The notes beneath the pieces are model-generated. The model did not search any database, had not been told where the DNA came from, and was given only the letters and a program-made list of their open reading frames with translations. Both the position numbers and the translations under genes were made by a program. A stretch of DNA of 64,000 nucleotides from Pseudomonadota bacterium (lineage in GTDB: Bacteria > Pseudomonadota > Gammaproteobacteria > Burkholderiales > Rhodocyclaceae): the NCBI GenBank assembly GCA_018240785.1, contig JAFEFC010000002.1:1-64000 (forward strand), read 5' to 3'. Positions 7,865-17,177 of this stretch are shown piece by piece; the stretch's first letter is position 1; the number at the start of each line of letters is the position of its first letter.

Positions 7865-9235
7865 TCAGCGCGGCATGCCCGGAAGGCCGCCCGGCAGCAT
7901 GCCCTTCATCGCGCGCATCATCTTCTGCATTCCACCTTTCGAGAACTGCTTCATGACCTTCTGCGTCTGCTCGAACTGGTTCAACAACCGATTGACCTCC
8001 TGCACCGTCACCCCGGCGCCCGCGGCGATGCGGCGTTTGCGACTGGCCTTGAGGATTTCGGGCTTGGCACGCTCGAGCGGCGTCATGGAATTGATGATGC
8101 CCTCGATGCGGCCGATGGCCTTCTCTTCCACGCCGCCCTGCAGCTTGCCTGCGGCCTGCGCGAACTGCGCTGGCAGCTTGTCCATCATGGACGACAGCCC
8201 GCCCATCTTGCGCATCTGGCCGATCTGGTCCTTGAAGTCGTTGAGGTCGAAACCCTTGCCGCTCTTCAATTTCTGCGCGAAGTCGCGCGCCTTCTCCTCA
8301 TCCACGCCACGGCGAGCCTCCTCGACCAGGCCCAGGATGTCGCCCATGCCGAGGATGCGGCTCGCCATGCGGTCGGGGTGGAAGGGCTCGAGACCGGAGA
8401 GCTTCTCGCCCACGCCGGCGAACTTCAGCGGCTTGCCGGTGACGTGGCGCACCGACAGCGCCGCGCCGCCGCGCGCATCGCCGTCGAGCTTGGTGAGCAC
8501 GACGCCGGTGAGCGGGAGCGCATCGTTGAACGCGCGCGCGGTGTTCACAGCGTCCTGGCCGAGCATCGCATCGACCACGAACAGCGTCTCGATCGGCTTC
8601 ACCGCAGCGTGCAGGGCCTGGATCTCGGCCATCATCGCCTCGTCGATCGCGAGCCGGCCGGCGGTGTCCACCAGCAGCACATCGACGTGATGCTTGCGCG
8701 CGTGATCGACCGCCGCAAGCGCGATGTCGACCGGTTTCTGGTCGGGCGTCGACGGAAAGAAACCGACGCCCGCCTGGGCGGCAACCGTCTTCAACTGCTC
8801 GATCGCCGCCGGGCGATACACGTCGGTGGACACCACCAGCACCTTCCTCTTCTGCTGCTCGTGCAGCAGCTTGGCGAGCTTGCCGGTGGTGGTGGTCTTG
8901 CCCGCGCCCTGCAGGCCCGCCATCAGCACCACGGCCGGCGGCTGGGTGGCGAGGTTCAGGCCCTCGTGTGCGCCGCCCATCAGCGCCTTCAGCTCGTCGT
9001 GCACGACGCCCACCAGCGCCTGCCCGGGCGTGAGCGAGCCGATCACTTCCTGGCCGACGGCCTTTTCCTTGACGCGGGCCACGAAATCCTTGACGACCGG
9101 CAGCGCGACGTCGGCCTCCAGCAGCGCGAGGCGCACCTCGCGCATCGCGTCCTGGATGTTGTCATCGGTCAGGCGCGCCTGACCGCGCAGGGTCTTGACG
9201 ACTTTGGACAGGCGTTGCGTGAGATTGTCGAGCAT
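7865..9235 (-). CDS. ffh: signal recognition particle GTPase Ffh
   Basis: Ffh binds 4.5S RNA and signal sequences and targets ribosomes to FtsY and the SecYEG translocon. The 456-residue protein shows the NG GTPase domain: G1 GLQGAGKTTTT, insertion-box TDVYRPAAI, DTAGRL and TKLDGDARGG. The C-terminal M domain follows with a methionine-rich tail (KGGMQKMMRAMKGMLPGG). I start at 9235, MLDNLTQRLSKV, which matches known Ffh N termini. A 16-codon upstream extension in the same frame overlaps the divergent promoter region and looks non-coding. It is divergent from the CcsA-like gene across 50 bases. Confidence 0.96.
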   Translation of the reverse strand: MLDNLTQRLSKVVKTLRGQARLTDDNIQDAMREVRLALLEADVALPVVKDFVARVKEKAVGQEVIGSLTPGQALVGVVHDELKALMGGAHEGLNLATQPPAVVLMAGLQGAGKTTTTGKLAKLLHEQQKRKVLVVSTDVYRPAAIEQLKTVAAQAGVGFFPSTPDQKPVDIALAAVDHARKHHVDVLLVDTAGRLAIDEAMMAEIQALHAAVKPIETLFVVDAMLGQDAVNTARAFNDALPLTGVVLTKLDGDARGGAALSVRHVTGKPLKFAGVGEKLSGLEPFHPDRMASRILGMGDILGLVEEARRGVDEEKARDFAQKLKSGKGFDLNDFKDQIGQMRKMGGLSSMMDKLPAQFAQAAGKLQGGVEEKAIGRIEGIINSMTPLERAKPEILKASRKRRIAAGAGVTVQEVNRLLNQFEQTQKVMKQFSKGGMQKMMRAMKGMLPGGLPGMPR

Positions 9236-9285
9236 GTTTGCGGAAACCTTGGAGCCGAGTGACTTGGAGTAAAATTCAACCAACC

Positions 9286-10113
9286 ATGCGCACGATTCTA
9301 CTTCATCTCATTCCCGCCTCGCTTTATGCAGCCCTCGGCCTGAAGTTCTGGCACAGCTGCCGCACGGCCGGCAACGCCCAAGCGCGGCCCTGCGTATCGA
9401 CTGCCGAGCGCATCACGTTGCTCGTCGCCATCGTCGCACATGGCGCCGCGCTGCAGGCCGCGCTGTTTCCCGGCGAGCAGATGCGCTTTGGCTTCGGGGT
9501 CGCGGTGTCAATGATGGTGTGGCTGGCAATCTGCTTCTATTGGGTGGAGGCGCTGTACACCCGCCTCGACGGGCTGCATGCGGTCGCGATGCCCGCGGGC
9601 GTCGTCGCGAGCCTGCTGCCGCTGGCCTTCCCGGGCGAGCACGTGCTGGCGAATGCAGCCTCGCCCGCCTTCCGCGCGCATTTCATCATCGCCATGCTGG
9701 CCTACAGCCTGTTCACGCTGGCCGCGCTGCACGCCCTGCTGATGTCGGTGGCGAGCAAACAGCTGCATGACGCGCGCTTCAGCCGCGCGCTCGGCAGCCT
9801 GCCGCCGCTACTGACGATGGAAGCCCTGCTTTTCCGCCTGATCGGCATCGCCTTCGTGCTGCTGACGCTGACGCTCGTGACCGGCGTGCTGTTTTCCGAG
9901 AGCTTGTTCGGCCGCGCCTTCGCCTTCGACCACAAGACGATCTTCGCCTTCATCTCGTGGTTCCTGTTCGGCGGGCTGCTGCTGGGCCGATGGCTGTGGG
10001 GCTGGCGCGGGCGTGTGGCATTGCGCTGGACGCTGGCCGGCTTCATCGCGCTGATGCTGGCCTATGTCGGCAGCCGATTCGTGATCGAAGTCGTACTGCA
10101 TCGCGCAAATTGA
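9286..10113 (+). CDS. CcsA/YpjD-like cytochrome c assembly family membrane protein
   Basis: The 275-residue protein has about eight transmembrane segments and belongs to the cytochrome c assembly (CcsA/YpjD) family. The start MRTILLHLIPASL at 9286 is chosen over an upstream frame opening because that extension overlaps the ffh promoter region. The C-terminal half has the family features FDHKTIFAFISWFLFG and a final helix with LAYVGSRFVIEVVL. Next to ffh, the orthologous arrangement in proteobacteria is often annotated as cytochrome C biogenesis or inner-membrane YpjD. Whether it handles heme is not shown. A possible -10 TAAAAT lies at 9270-9275. Confidence 0.8.
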   Translation: MRTILLHLIPASLYAALGLKFWHSCRTAGNAQARPCVSTAERITLLVAIVAHGAALQAALFPGEQMRFGFGVAVSMMVWLAICFYWVEALYTRLDGLHAVAMPAGVVASLLPLAFPGEHVLANAASPAFRAHFIIAMLAYSLFTLAALHALLMSVASKQLHDARFSRALGSLPPLLTMEALLFRLIGIAFVLLTLTLVTGVLFSESLFGRAFAFDHKTIFAFISWFLFGGLLLGRWLWGWRGRVALRWTLAGFIALMLAYVGSRFVIEVVLHRAN

Positions 10114-10201
10114 CACGGTGCACGCCCGAGCGCCCCGGAGCAGGATTTACAAGCCCCTGCGCGCCATGCAACATCAGGCATCACCTCGTCGATAACGGGA
10201 A

Positions 10202-11914
10202 ATGGCCGCAACCGCCAACTTCGCCCTGAGCGGACTCGCCCGGGCCCTCATCCAGCATGGACGCCTCGCCGAGGCGGACGCGATCGCCTGTTCGCAGGTC
10301 AAATCCGAGAGCGCGAACGCCTTCCTGCTAGAACTTTCAAGCCGCGGGCTGCTCGGCACGCGGGAGTCCGCCCGCTTTGCCGCTGAAACCTTCGGCTACC
10401 CGCTGCTGGATGTCGGCGCGATAGACAAGAGCATGGTGCCGCGCGACATCGTCGACCGCAAGCTGATGTCCAAGCATCAGGTCGTGGGCCTCACCAAGCG
10501 CCACAACCGCGTCACGCTGGCGGTCGCCGATCCGTCCAACATGCGCGCGCTCGACGAGATCCGCTTCCAGACGGGCCTGCAGCTCGATCTCGTCATCGCG
10601 GAAGCGGACAAGCTGGGCCGCCTGATCGACTCCTTGCTCGAAAACGCGCAGCAGGCGCTGAAGGAGATGACGGGCGACGAGTTCGACATGGACCTGTTGC
10701 AGCAGGAGGGACCGACCCAGGACACCGAGGAAGAGGCGAGCGAAGTCGACGACGCGCCGGTCGTGCGCTTCATCCAGAAGGTGCTCATCGACGCGATCAA
10801 CGAAGGGGCGTCGGACATCCACTTCGAGCCCTACGAAAAGTTCTACCGCATCCGCGTGCGCACCGACGGCATCCTGCGCGACATCGCGCAGCCGCCGCTG
10901 GTGCTGAAGGAGAAGATCGCTGCCCGTATCAAGGTGATCTCGCGTCTCGACATCTCCGAGCGCCGCGTGCCGCAGGACGGTCGCATGAAGCTGGTGCTGT
11001 CGAAGAACAAGGCCATCGATTTCCGCGTGTCGACGCTGCCGACACTGCACGGCGAGAAGATCGTGATGCGCATCCTCGATCCGAGCTCCGCCATGCTCGG
11101 CATCGATGCGCTGGGCTATGAGCCGGATCAGCGCAAGGCCCTCCTCGACGCGGTCGAGCGCCCCTATGGCATGATCCTGGTGACTGGTCCGACGGGCTCG
11201 GGCAAGACGGTCTCGCTCTACACCTGCCTCAATCTGCTCAACAAGGCCGGCGTCAATATCTCCACCGCAGAGGACCCGGCGGAAATCAACCTGCCCGGCA
11301 TCAATCAGGTGAACGTCAACGAGAAAGCCGGCCTGACCTTCTCTGCCGCACTGCGCGCCTTCCTGCGCCAGGACCCGGACGTCATCATGGTGGGCGAGAT
11401 CCGTGACATCGAAACGGCGGAGATTTCCATCAAGGCGGCACAGACCGGCCACCTGGTGCTGTCAACGCTGCACACCAATGACGCGCCCACGACGCTGGAA
11501 CGGCTAAAGAATATGGGCGTGGCGCCGTTCAATATTGCGTCGTCGGTCATCCTGATCACGGCCCAGCGCCTGGCGCGTCGCCTGTGCACCTGCAAGAAGC
11601 CGGTGGACATCCCGCTCGAGGCCCTGCTCGAGGCCGGATTCAGCGATCAGGATCTCGACGGCACATGGCAGCCGCAGGGGCCGGTCGGCTGCGATCGATG
11701 CAAGGGATCGGGTTACAAGGGGCGCGTCGGCATCTACCAGGTGATGCCGATCACCGAGGAAATCGCACACATCATCATGACCAACGGCAACTCGATGGAT
11801 ATCGCCGCACAGGCCCAGCGCGAAGGCGTCCGCGACCTGCGTCAGTCGGGGCTGCTCAAGGTCAGGCAGGGCGTCACCTCGCTGGAAGAAGTGCTGGCCA
11901 CCACCAACGAATAA
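10202..11914 (+). CDS. pilB: type IV pilus assembly ATPase PilB
   Basis: PilB is the cytoplasmic hexameric ATPase that powers type IVa pilus extension. The 570-residue protein has an N-terminal T2SSE_N domain (about 1-150). The ATPase core follows with Walker A GPTGSGKT (about 329), an Asp-box region, Walker B with DPDVIMVGEIRD, and a His box STLHTND. The zinc tetracysteine signature is made of LCTC and CDRCKGSG near the C terminus. The length is normal. pilC follows after 22 bases and pilD after that, the usual biogenesis cluster. It is PilB rather than PilT because of the N-terminal domain and the zinc motif. Confidence 0.95.
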   Translation: MAATANFALSGLARALIQHGRLAEADAIACSQVKSESANAFLLELSSRGLLGTRESARFAAETFGYPLLDVGAIDKSMVPRDIVDRKLMSKHQVVGLTKRHNRVTLAVADPSNMRALDEIRFQTGLQLDLVIAEADKLGRLIDSLLENAQQALKEMTGDEFDMDLLQQEGPTQDTEEEASEVDDAPVVRFIQKVLIDAINEGASDIHFEPYEKFYRIRVRTDGILRDIAQPPLVLKEKIAARIKVISRLDISERRVPQDGRMKLVLSKNKAIDFRVSTLPTLHGEKIVMRILDPSSAMLGIDALGYEPDQRKALLDAVERPYGMILVTGPTGSGKTVSLYTCLNLLNKAGVNISTAEDPAEINLPGINQVNVNEKAGLTFSAALRAFLRQDPDVIMVGEIRDIETAEISIKAAQTGHLVLSTLHTNDAPTTLERLKNMGVAPFNIASSVILITAQRLARRLCTCKKPVDIPLEALLEAGFSDQDLDGTWQPQGPVGCDRCKGSGYKGRVGIYQVMPITEEIAHIIMTNGNSMDIAAQAQREGVRDLRQSGLLKVRQGVTSLEEVLATTNE

Positions 11915-11936
11915 GGCAACACGGGAATCGAGACAT

Positions 11937-13166
11937 ATGGCCACAGCTAGCCGCGCGGCGCGCGTCACTCCACCCAAGGAAGACCTGTACAACTGGGAGG
12001 GCAAGGACAAGACCGGCAAGGTGGTGCGCGGCGAGATGCGTGCGACCGGCGAGACCGTCGTGCAGGCGACGCTGCGCCGCCAGGGCATCCTCGTCACCCG
12101 GATCAAGAAGCAGGCGCTGTCGCGCGGCGGACGCATCGGCGAGAAGGACATCGCGCTCTTCACTCGCCAGTTGGCCACGATGATGAAATCGGGCGTCCCG
12201 CTGCTGCAGGCCTTCGACATCGGCATCAAGGGCTCGGGCAACCCGGCGCTCGCCAGGCTGCTCAACGACATCCGCAGCGATGTCGAGACGGGCTCCAGCC
12301 TGTCGCAGGCCTTCGCCAAGCATCCGGTGCAGTTCGACCGTCTGTTCGTGAACCTGGTGGCCGCCGGCGAACAGGCCGGCATCCTCGACAACCTGCTCGA
12401 CCGCATCGCGACCTACAAGGAAAAGATCATCGCGATCAAGGGCAAGATCAAGTCGGCGCTGTTCTACCCGGCCGCCGTGGTGGTCGTGGCCGCCCTGGTC
12501 GTTTCCGTGATGATGCTGTTCGTCATCCCGGAGTTCAAGAACGTGTTCACCAGCTTCGGCGCGGACCTCCCGGGGCCGACGCTGCTCGTGATCGGCATGT
12601 CCGACTTCTTCGTCAAATACTGGTATGTACTGTTCGGCCTGGTGATCGCCGTGATCGCAGGCATCATCTTCACCTACAAACGCTCGCAGGCGGTGCAGAT
12701 CGCCGTCGACCGCATGATCCTGAAGCTGCCGGTGGTCGGCGACATCGTGCGCAAGGCGACCGTCGCGCGCTGGACGCGCACCCTGTCGACGATGTTCGCT
12801 GCCGGCGTACCGCTCGTCGAGGCGCTGGACTCGGTCGGCGGCGCTTCCGGCAACCATGTCTATGTCACGGCGACGCGCGAGATCCAGAGCGAGGTCAGCA
12901 CCGGCAGCAGCCTCACCGTTGCGATGCAGAACTCGCGCGTGTTCCCCAGCATGGTGGTGCAGATGGTATCGATCGGCGAGGAATCCGGCCAACTCGACTC
13001 GATGCTCAGCAAGGTGGCCGACTTCTTCGAGCAGGAGGTCGACGACGCGGTGGCCGGCCTGTCGCAACTGCTCGAGCCCTTGATCATGGTCTTCCTCGGC
13101 ACCGTCATCGGCGGCCTGGTCGTCGCCATGTACCTGCCGATCTTCAAGCTCGGCTCGGTGGTCTGA
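11937..13166 (+). CDS. pilC: type IV pilus inner-membrane platform protein PilC
   Basis: PilC is the inner-membrane platform that couples PilB/PilT motors to pilin insertion. The 409-residue protein has two tandem T2SSF domains (about 75-195 and 280-400). Each contains the motif pattern FTRQLATMMKSGVPL and WTRTLSTMFAAGVPL, and the membrane spans are visible near 180-205, 228-250 and 385-400. The length is normal for PilC/GspF. It lies between pilB and pilD. The N-terminal YNWEGKDKTGKVVRGE is the typical PilC opening. Confidence 0.95.
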   Translation: MATASRAARVTPPKEDLYNWEGKDKTGKVVRGEMRATGETVVQATLRRQGILVTRIKKQALSRGGRIGEKDIALFTRQLATMMKSGVPLLQAFDIGIKGSGNPALARLLNDIRSDVETGSSLSQAFAKHPVQFDRLFVNLVAAGEQAGILDNLLDRIATYKEKIIAIKGKIKSALFYPAAVVVVAALVVSVMMLFVIPEFKNVFTSFGADLPGPTLLVIGMSDFFVKYWYVLFGLVIAVIAGIIFTYKRSQAVQIAVDRMILKLPVVGDIVRKATVARWTRTLSTMFAAGVPLVEALDSVGGASGNHVYVTATREIQSEVSTGSSLTVAMQNSRVFPSMVVQMVSIGEESGQLDSMLSKVADFFEQEVDDAVAGLSQLLEPLIMVFLGTVIGGLVVAMYLPIFKLGSVV

Positions 13167-13229
13167 CAGCAGTTCCCACTCACCGGCCGTCCGCGCGCAG
13201 GCGGGGCGGCCCCCAGCCCTCCTCGCCCG

Positions 13230-14081
13230 ATGCTCGACTTCCTCCGCGACCCTGCCGCCTTCATTCCCCTCGCGTCGCTGATCGGCCTGTTCGTGGGCAG
13301 CTTCCTCAACGTCGTGATCCACCGCCTGCCCAGGATGATGGAGCACGACTGGCACGCGCAGGCGGCGGAACTGCGTGGCGAGCCGCCACCGCAGACCGAG
13401 CGCTTCAATCTCGCCGTGCCGCGGTCGCGTTGCCCGCATTGCGGCCATCTGGTCACTGCGCTGGAGAACATTCCCGTCATCAGTTACGTGGTGCTGCGCG
13501 GCCGCTGCAGCCACTGCGGCGCGCCCATCGGCAAACGCTACCCGGTGGTCGAGGTGTTGACGGCCGCGCTTTCGGGCTACGCCGCCTGGCATTTCGGCTT
13601 CGGCATCGCCGCCCTGGGTGCGCTGCTGTTCCTGTGGGCGATGATCGCGCTCGCCTTCATCGACCTCGACACCCAGTTGCTGCCCGACGACCTGACGCTG
13701 CCCCTGTTGTGGCTGGGGCTGGCGCTCAACCTCGGCGCCACGTATGCGAGCCTGGGCAGCGCGGTGATCGGTGCGATGGCCGGCTACCTGGCGCTGTGGA
13801 CGATCTACTGGCTGTTCAGGCTCGCCACCGGCAAGGAAGGCATGGGCTACGGCGACTTCAAGCTGCTTGCTGCCATCGGTGCGTGGCTTGGCTGGCAGAT
13901 GCTGCCGCTCACCATCCTGCTGTCTTCGATGGTGGGGGCGGTCGTCGGCATCGCGCTGATCGTGTTCGCGCGCCATGGCCGCAACGTCCCGATCCCGTTC
14001 GGCCCCTATCTCGCCACCGCCGGCGTGATTGCCCTGTTCTGGGGGCGGGAGATCACCAGCCGCTACCTTGGCGCCTCCTGA
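13230..14081 (+). CDS. pilD: prepilin peptidase / N-methyltransferase PilD
   Basis: PilD cleaves the leader of type IV prepilins and N-methylates the new first residue in the inner membrane. The 283-residue protein has the zinc-binding CPHC and CSHC pairs in the cytoplasmic loop (about residues 70-100). The two catalytic aspartates lie in FIDLDTQLLPDDL and GYGDFK. Several hydrophobic helices are visible. It follows pilC by 63 bases. In many relatives coaE and a zapD/yacG pair come next; here they do not, and the unrelated FmdB gene follows after 154 bases. Confidence 0.95.
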   Translation: MLDFLRDPAAFIPLASLIGLFVGSFLNVVIHRLPRMMEHDWHAQAAELRGEPPPQTERFNLAVPRSRCPHCGHLVTALENIPVISYVVLRGRCSHCGAPIGKRYPVVEVLTAALSGYAAWHFGFGIAALGALLFLWAMIALAFIDLDTQLLPDDLTLPLLWLGLALNLGATYASLGSAVIGAMAGYLALWTIYWLFRLATGKEGMGYGDFKLLAAIGAWLGWQMLPLTILLSSMVGAVVGIALIVFARHGRNVPIPFGPYLATAGVIALFWGREITSRYLGAS

Positions 14082-14235
14082 GGCGGGACCTTCGCGCACC
14101 GCGACGCCTGCCCGCAGACTTGAAAAACGACGCTCGCGCCCCCAACTCGGACGAGCGTGCGGCGCGTGCCGGACGCGGCTTTTTCCTTATGCTGCATTGC
14201 GTTAGACTTGCGCACTTGCCTTTCGGGAGCTTGTC

Positions 14236-14499
14236 ATGCCCATTTACGAATATCGTTGCGACGCCTGTGGATTCCAGAAGGAACACATGCAGAAGATGAG
14301 CGATGCGCCGCTCTCCACCTGCCCGTCCTGCGGCAAGGAAACCTACACGAAGCTGTTGTCCGCAGCCGGCTTCCAGCTCAAGGGCAGCGGCTGGTACGCC
14401 ACCGACTTCAAAGGTGGAAGCAGCGCCAAGGCTTCTTCCTCCAGCGAGAGCAGTGCCCCCGCCCACAGTTGCGGCGGCGGCGGCTGCGGCTGCCACTGA
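14236..14499 (+). CDS. FmdB-family zinc-ribbon protein
   Basis: The 87-residue protein begins [12 protein letters not shown] and has a second pair CPSCGKE, together a CxxC-CxxC zinc ribbon of the FmdB/CxxC_CXXC_SSSS family. The linker [17 protein letters not shown] is the family hallmark. A Ser/Ala-rich stretch leads to an unusual terminal run of Gly and Cys (CGGGGCGCH). The cellular role of the family is not established. It lies 33 bases before the DUF502 gene and upstream of aspS, a neighbourhood common in betaproteobacteria. Confidence 0.88.
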   Translation: MPIYEYRCDACGFQKEHMQKMSDAPLSTCPSCGKETYTKLLSAAGFQLKGSGWYATDFKGGSSAKASSSSESSAPAHSCGGGGCGCH

Positions 14500-14532
14500 C
14501 TGACACGACGCGACATCGACAAAGACCACTAC

Positions 14533-15156
14533 GTGAAGAAATACTTCATCACCGGCCTGCTGATCTGGATTCCTCTGGCGATCACCTTCATGGTGCTTGC
14601 CTGGATCGTCGGCACGCTCGACCAGATCATCCTGCTGCTGCCGAATGGCCTGCACCCGCGCGAGATCTTCGGTTTCAACGTTCCCGGCCTCGGCGTCCTG
14701 CTGACGCTGTTCATCGTGTTCAGCACCGGGCTGATCGCCGCCAACGTGCTCGGCCAGAAGCTGGTGCAGATCTGGGAAGCGATGCTGTCGCGCATCCCGG
14801 TGGTGAAGTCGATCTACTACAGCGTCAAACAGGTCTCGGACACGCTGTTCTCGAGCAGCGGCCAGGCGTTCCGCAAGGCGTTGCTGGTGCAGTATCCGCG
14901 CGAAGGTTCATGGACGATCGCCTTTCTGACCGGCAAGCCGGGCGGGGATGCGGCAAACCACCTAGAGGGCGAATTCGTCAGCGTGTACGTGCCTACCACG
15001 CCCAACCCGACTTCCGGCTTCTTCCTGATGATGCCCGCGAACGACGTCGTCGAGCTCGAGATGAGCGTCGACGAGGCGCTGAAGTACATCATCTCGATGG
15101 GCGTGGTCGCGCCGCCACAGCGCAAGCCGGTGCGCACTGCGGCCCTGCTCGACTGA
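14533..15156 (+). CDS. DUF502 inner-membrane protein
   Basis: The 207-residue protein belongs to DUF502. It starts from GTG with [18 protein letters not shown], giving a first membrane helix (about 5-27) and a second near 50-75 ([19 protein letters not shown]). A soluble domain follows with the conserved [15 protein letters not shown] and [12 protein letters not shown] segments. No biochemical function is known for the family in bacteria. It lies between fmdB and aspS; the 77-base gap to aspS leaves room for a separate promoter. Confidence 0.88.
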   Translation: MKKYFITGLLIWIPLAITFMVLAWIVGTLDQIILLLPNGLHPREIFGFNVPGLGVLLTLFIVFSTGLIAANVLGQKLVQIWEAMLSRIPVVKSIYYSVKQVSDTLFSSSGQAFRKALLVQYPREGSWTIAFLTGKPGGDAANHLEGEFVSVYVPTTPNPTSGFFLMMPANDVVELEMSVDEALKYIISMGVVAPPQRKPVRTAALLD

Positions 15157-15233
15157 ACTGCCCCGCTCAAGCGGATCAACACTTCCCTGCGCGACATCGG
15201 TCGCGCCCCCACGAAACCTCACCAGTCCAAACC

Positions 15234-17033
15234 ATGCGAACTCACTACTGCGGCAAGGTCACCGCCGCCGACCTCGACCAGATCGTCACCATTTGCGGCT
15301 GGGTACATCGTCGCCGCGACCACGGCGGCGTCATCTTCATCGACCTGCGCGACCGCGAGGGCCTGGTGCAGGTGGTATGCGACCCCGACCGCGCGGAGAT
15401 GTTCAAGATCGCCGAATCCGTGCGCAACGAGTTCGTGCTGAGGATGAGCGGCAAGGTCCGCCGCCGCCCGGCCGGCACCGAGAACGCCAACCTGACCTCG
15501 GGCGAGATCGAGATCTTGTGCCACGACATCGAGGTGCTCAACGCCGCAGCCACGCCGCCCTTCCAGCTCGATGACGAGAACCTCTCGGAGACGGTGCGCC
15601 TGACCAACCGCGTCATCGACCTGCGTCGCCCGCAGATGCAGAAGAACCTGATGCTGCGCTACAAGACGACGATGGCCTTCCGCCGCTTCCTCGACGGGGC
15701 CGGCTTCATCGACGTCGAGACGCCGATGCTCACCAAGAGCACGCCGGAAGGCGCGCGCGACTACTTGGTGCCCTCGCGCGTGCACCCGGGCCAGTTCTTC
15801 GCCCTGCCGCAGTCGCCCCAGCTCTTCAAGCAGTTGCTGATGGTCGCCGGCTACGACCGCTACTACCAGATCGTCAAGTGCTTCCGCGACGAGGACCTGC
15901 GCGCCGACCGCCAGCCCGAATTCACCCAGGTCGACCTCGAGACCTCGTTCATGGACGAGCACGAGATCACCGCGCTGGTCGAGGAGATGATCCGCTTCGT
16001 GTTCAAGGAAGCGATGGACGTCGAGCTGCCCGCGCCCTTCCCGCGCATGACCTACGCCGAGGCGATGCGCCGCTACGGCTCGGACAAGCCCGACCTGCGC
16101 GTCACGCTCGAACTCACCGACGTCACCGACGCGGTGCAGGACGTCGCCTTCAAGGTGTTCAGCGGCCCCGCCACCTCAGGCGGCCGCGTCGCCGCGATGC
16201 GCGTGCCGGGCGGCAACAGCCTCACCCGCGGCGAAATCGACGAATACACCAAGTTCGTCGGCATCTACGGTGCCAAAGGCTTGGCCTACATCAAGGTCAA
16301 CGACGTCACCCAGCCCAACGAGCAGGGCCTGCAGTCACCGATCGTCAAGAACCTGCACGAGAAGTCGCTCACCACCATCCTCGAGCGCACCGGCGCGCAA
16401 TCTGGCGACTTGATCTTCTTCGGCGCCGACAAGACCAAGGTGGTCAACGACGCCATGGGCGCGCTGCGCATCAAGCTCGGCCACGAGAAGGGCTACGTCA
16501 CCGGCGAAGCCTGGCGTCCGCTGTGGGTGGTCGACTTCCCGATGTTCGAGTACGACGAGGACGACAAGCGCTGGACCGCTTGCCACCACCCCTTCACCAG
16601 CCCCAAGGACGAGCACATCGACCTGCTCGAATCCAACCCCGCCGAGTGCCTGGCCAAGGCCTACGACCTGGCGTTGAACGGCTGGGAAATCGGCGGCGGC
16701 TCGGTGCGTATCCACCGCGCCGACGTGCAGGCGCGCGTATTCGAGGCACTGAACATCGGCCCCGAGGAGCAGCAGGCCAAGTTCGGCTTCCTGCTCGACG
16801 CGCTCAAGTACGGCGCGCCGCCGCATGGCGGCCTGGCCTTCGGTCTGGATCGCATCGTCACCATGATGACCGGCGCCGAGTCCATCCGCGACGTGATCGC
16901 CTTTCCCAAGACCCAGCGCGCTCAATGCCTGCTCACCGACGCGCCGAGCGGCGTCGATGAGAAGCAGTTGCGCGAGCTGCACATCCGTCTGCGCCAGAAG
17001 GTGGAAACCCAGGTCGAGGTCGGCAAGAGCTGA
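15234..17033 (+). CDS. aspS: aspartyl-tRNA synthetase
   Basis: AspRS charges tRNA-Asp. The 599-residue protein has the N-terminal OB anticodon-binding domain ([20 protein letters not shown]) and the class II catalytic core. Visible core elements are the flipping-loop region, QSPQLFKQ, motif 2 [16 protein letters not shown] and motif 3 [10 protein letters not shown]. The GAD insertion typical of bacterial AspRS lies near residues 280-420. The start at 15234 gives the normal N terminus MRTHYCG; the long in-frame extension upstream overlaps fmdB and the DUF502 gene and is not coding. Whether it also charges tRNA-Asn cannot be decided here. Confidence 0.96.
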   Translation: MRTHYCGKVTAADLDQIVTICGWVHRRRDHGGVIFIDLRDREGLVQVVCDPDRAEMFKIAESVRNEFVLRMSGKVRRRPAGTENANLTSGEIEILCHDIEVLNAAATPPFQLDDENLSETVRLTNRVIDLRRPQMQKNLMLRYKTTMAFRRFLDGAGFIDVETPMLTKSTPEGARDYLVPSRVHPGQFFALPQSPQLFKQLLMVAGYDRYYQIVKCFRDEDLRADRQPEFTQVDLETSFMDEHEITALVEEMIRFVFKEAMDVELPAPFPRMTYAEAMRRYGSDKPDLRVTLELTDVTDAVQDVAFKVFSGPATSGGRVAAMRVPGGNSLTRGEIDEYTKFVGIYGAKGLAYIKVNDVTQPNEQGLQSPIVKNLHEKSLTTILERTGAQSGDLIFFGADKTKVVNDAMGALRIKLGHEKGYVTGEAWRPLWVVDFPMFEYDEDDKRWTACHHPFTSPKDEHIDLLESNPAECLAKAYDLALNGWEIGGGSVRIHRADVQARVFEALNIGPEEQQAKFGFLLDALKYGAPPHGGLAFGLDRIVTMMTGAESIRDVIAFPKTQRAQCLLTDAPSGVDEKQLRELHIRLRQKVETQVEVGKS

Positions 17034-17056
17034 GCGGGTCGCCGCGGGTCCGATCG

Positions 17057-17090
17057 AAAAGCGGATGGGTGAGCCATCCGCTTTTTTTTT
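17057..17090 (+). terminator. rho-independent terminator of aspS
   Basis: The stem GCGGATGG (17061-17068) pairs with CCATCCGC (17074-17081) around a 5-base loop. It is extended by AAAA/TTTT and followed by nine T residues. This is a classic intrinsic terminator 23 bases after the aspS stop. Confidence 0.9.
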
Positions 17091-17134
17091 CGCGGCCACC
17101 TGCCGCTTCAGCAAGCGGCACCGATGCCGTAATC

Positions 17135-17163
17135 TTGTCATCGGCCTACCCGCCGCATAAAGT
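17135..17163 (+). promoter_or_regulatory. candidate sigma70 promoter of the receiver-TPR gene
   Basis: TTGTCA (17135-17140) and TAAAGT (17158-17163) are separated by 17 bases. They lie between the aspS terminator and the next start at 17178, so transcription would begin within about ten bases of the start codon, giving a very short leader. Not experimentally supported. Confidence 0.45.
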
Positions 17164-17177
17164 CGAAGCCCGCGCCC

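Noticed and set aside
11874-14099. 740-codon minus-strand frame opposite pilC and pilD
   Set aside because: His/Asp/Arg-biased antisense sequence; the plus strand encodes recognisable pilus proteins throughout.
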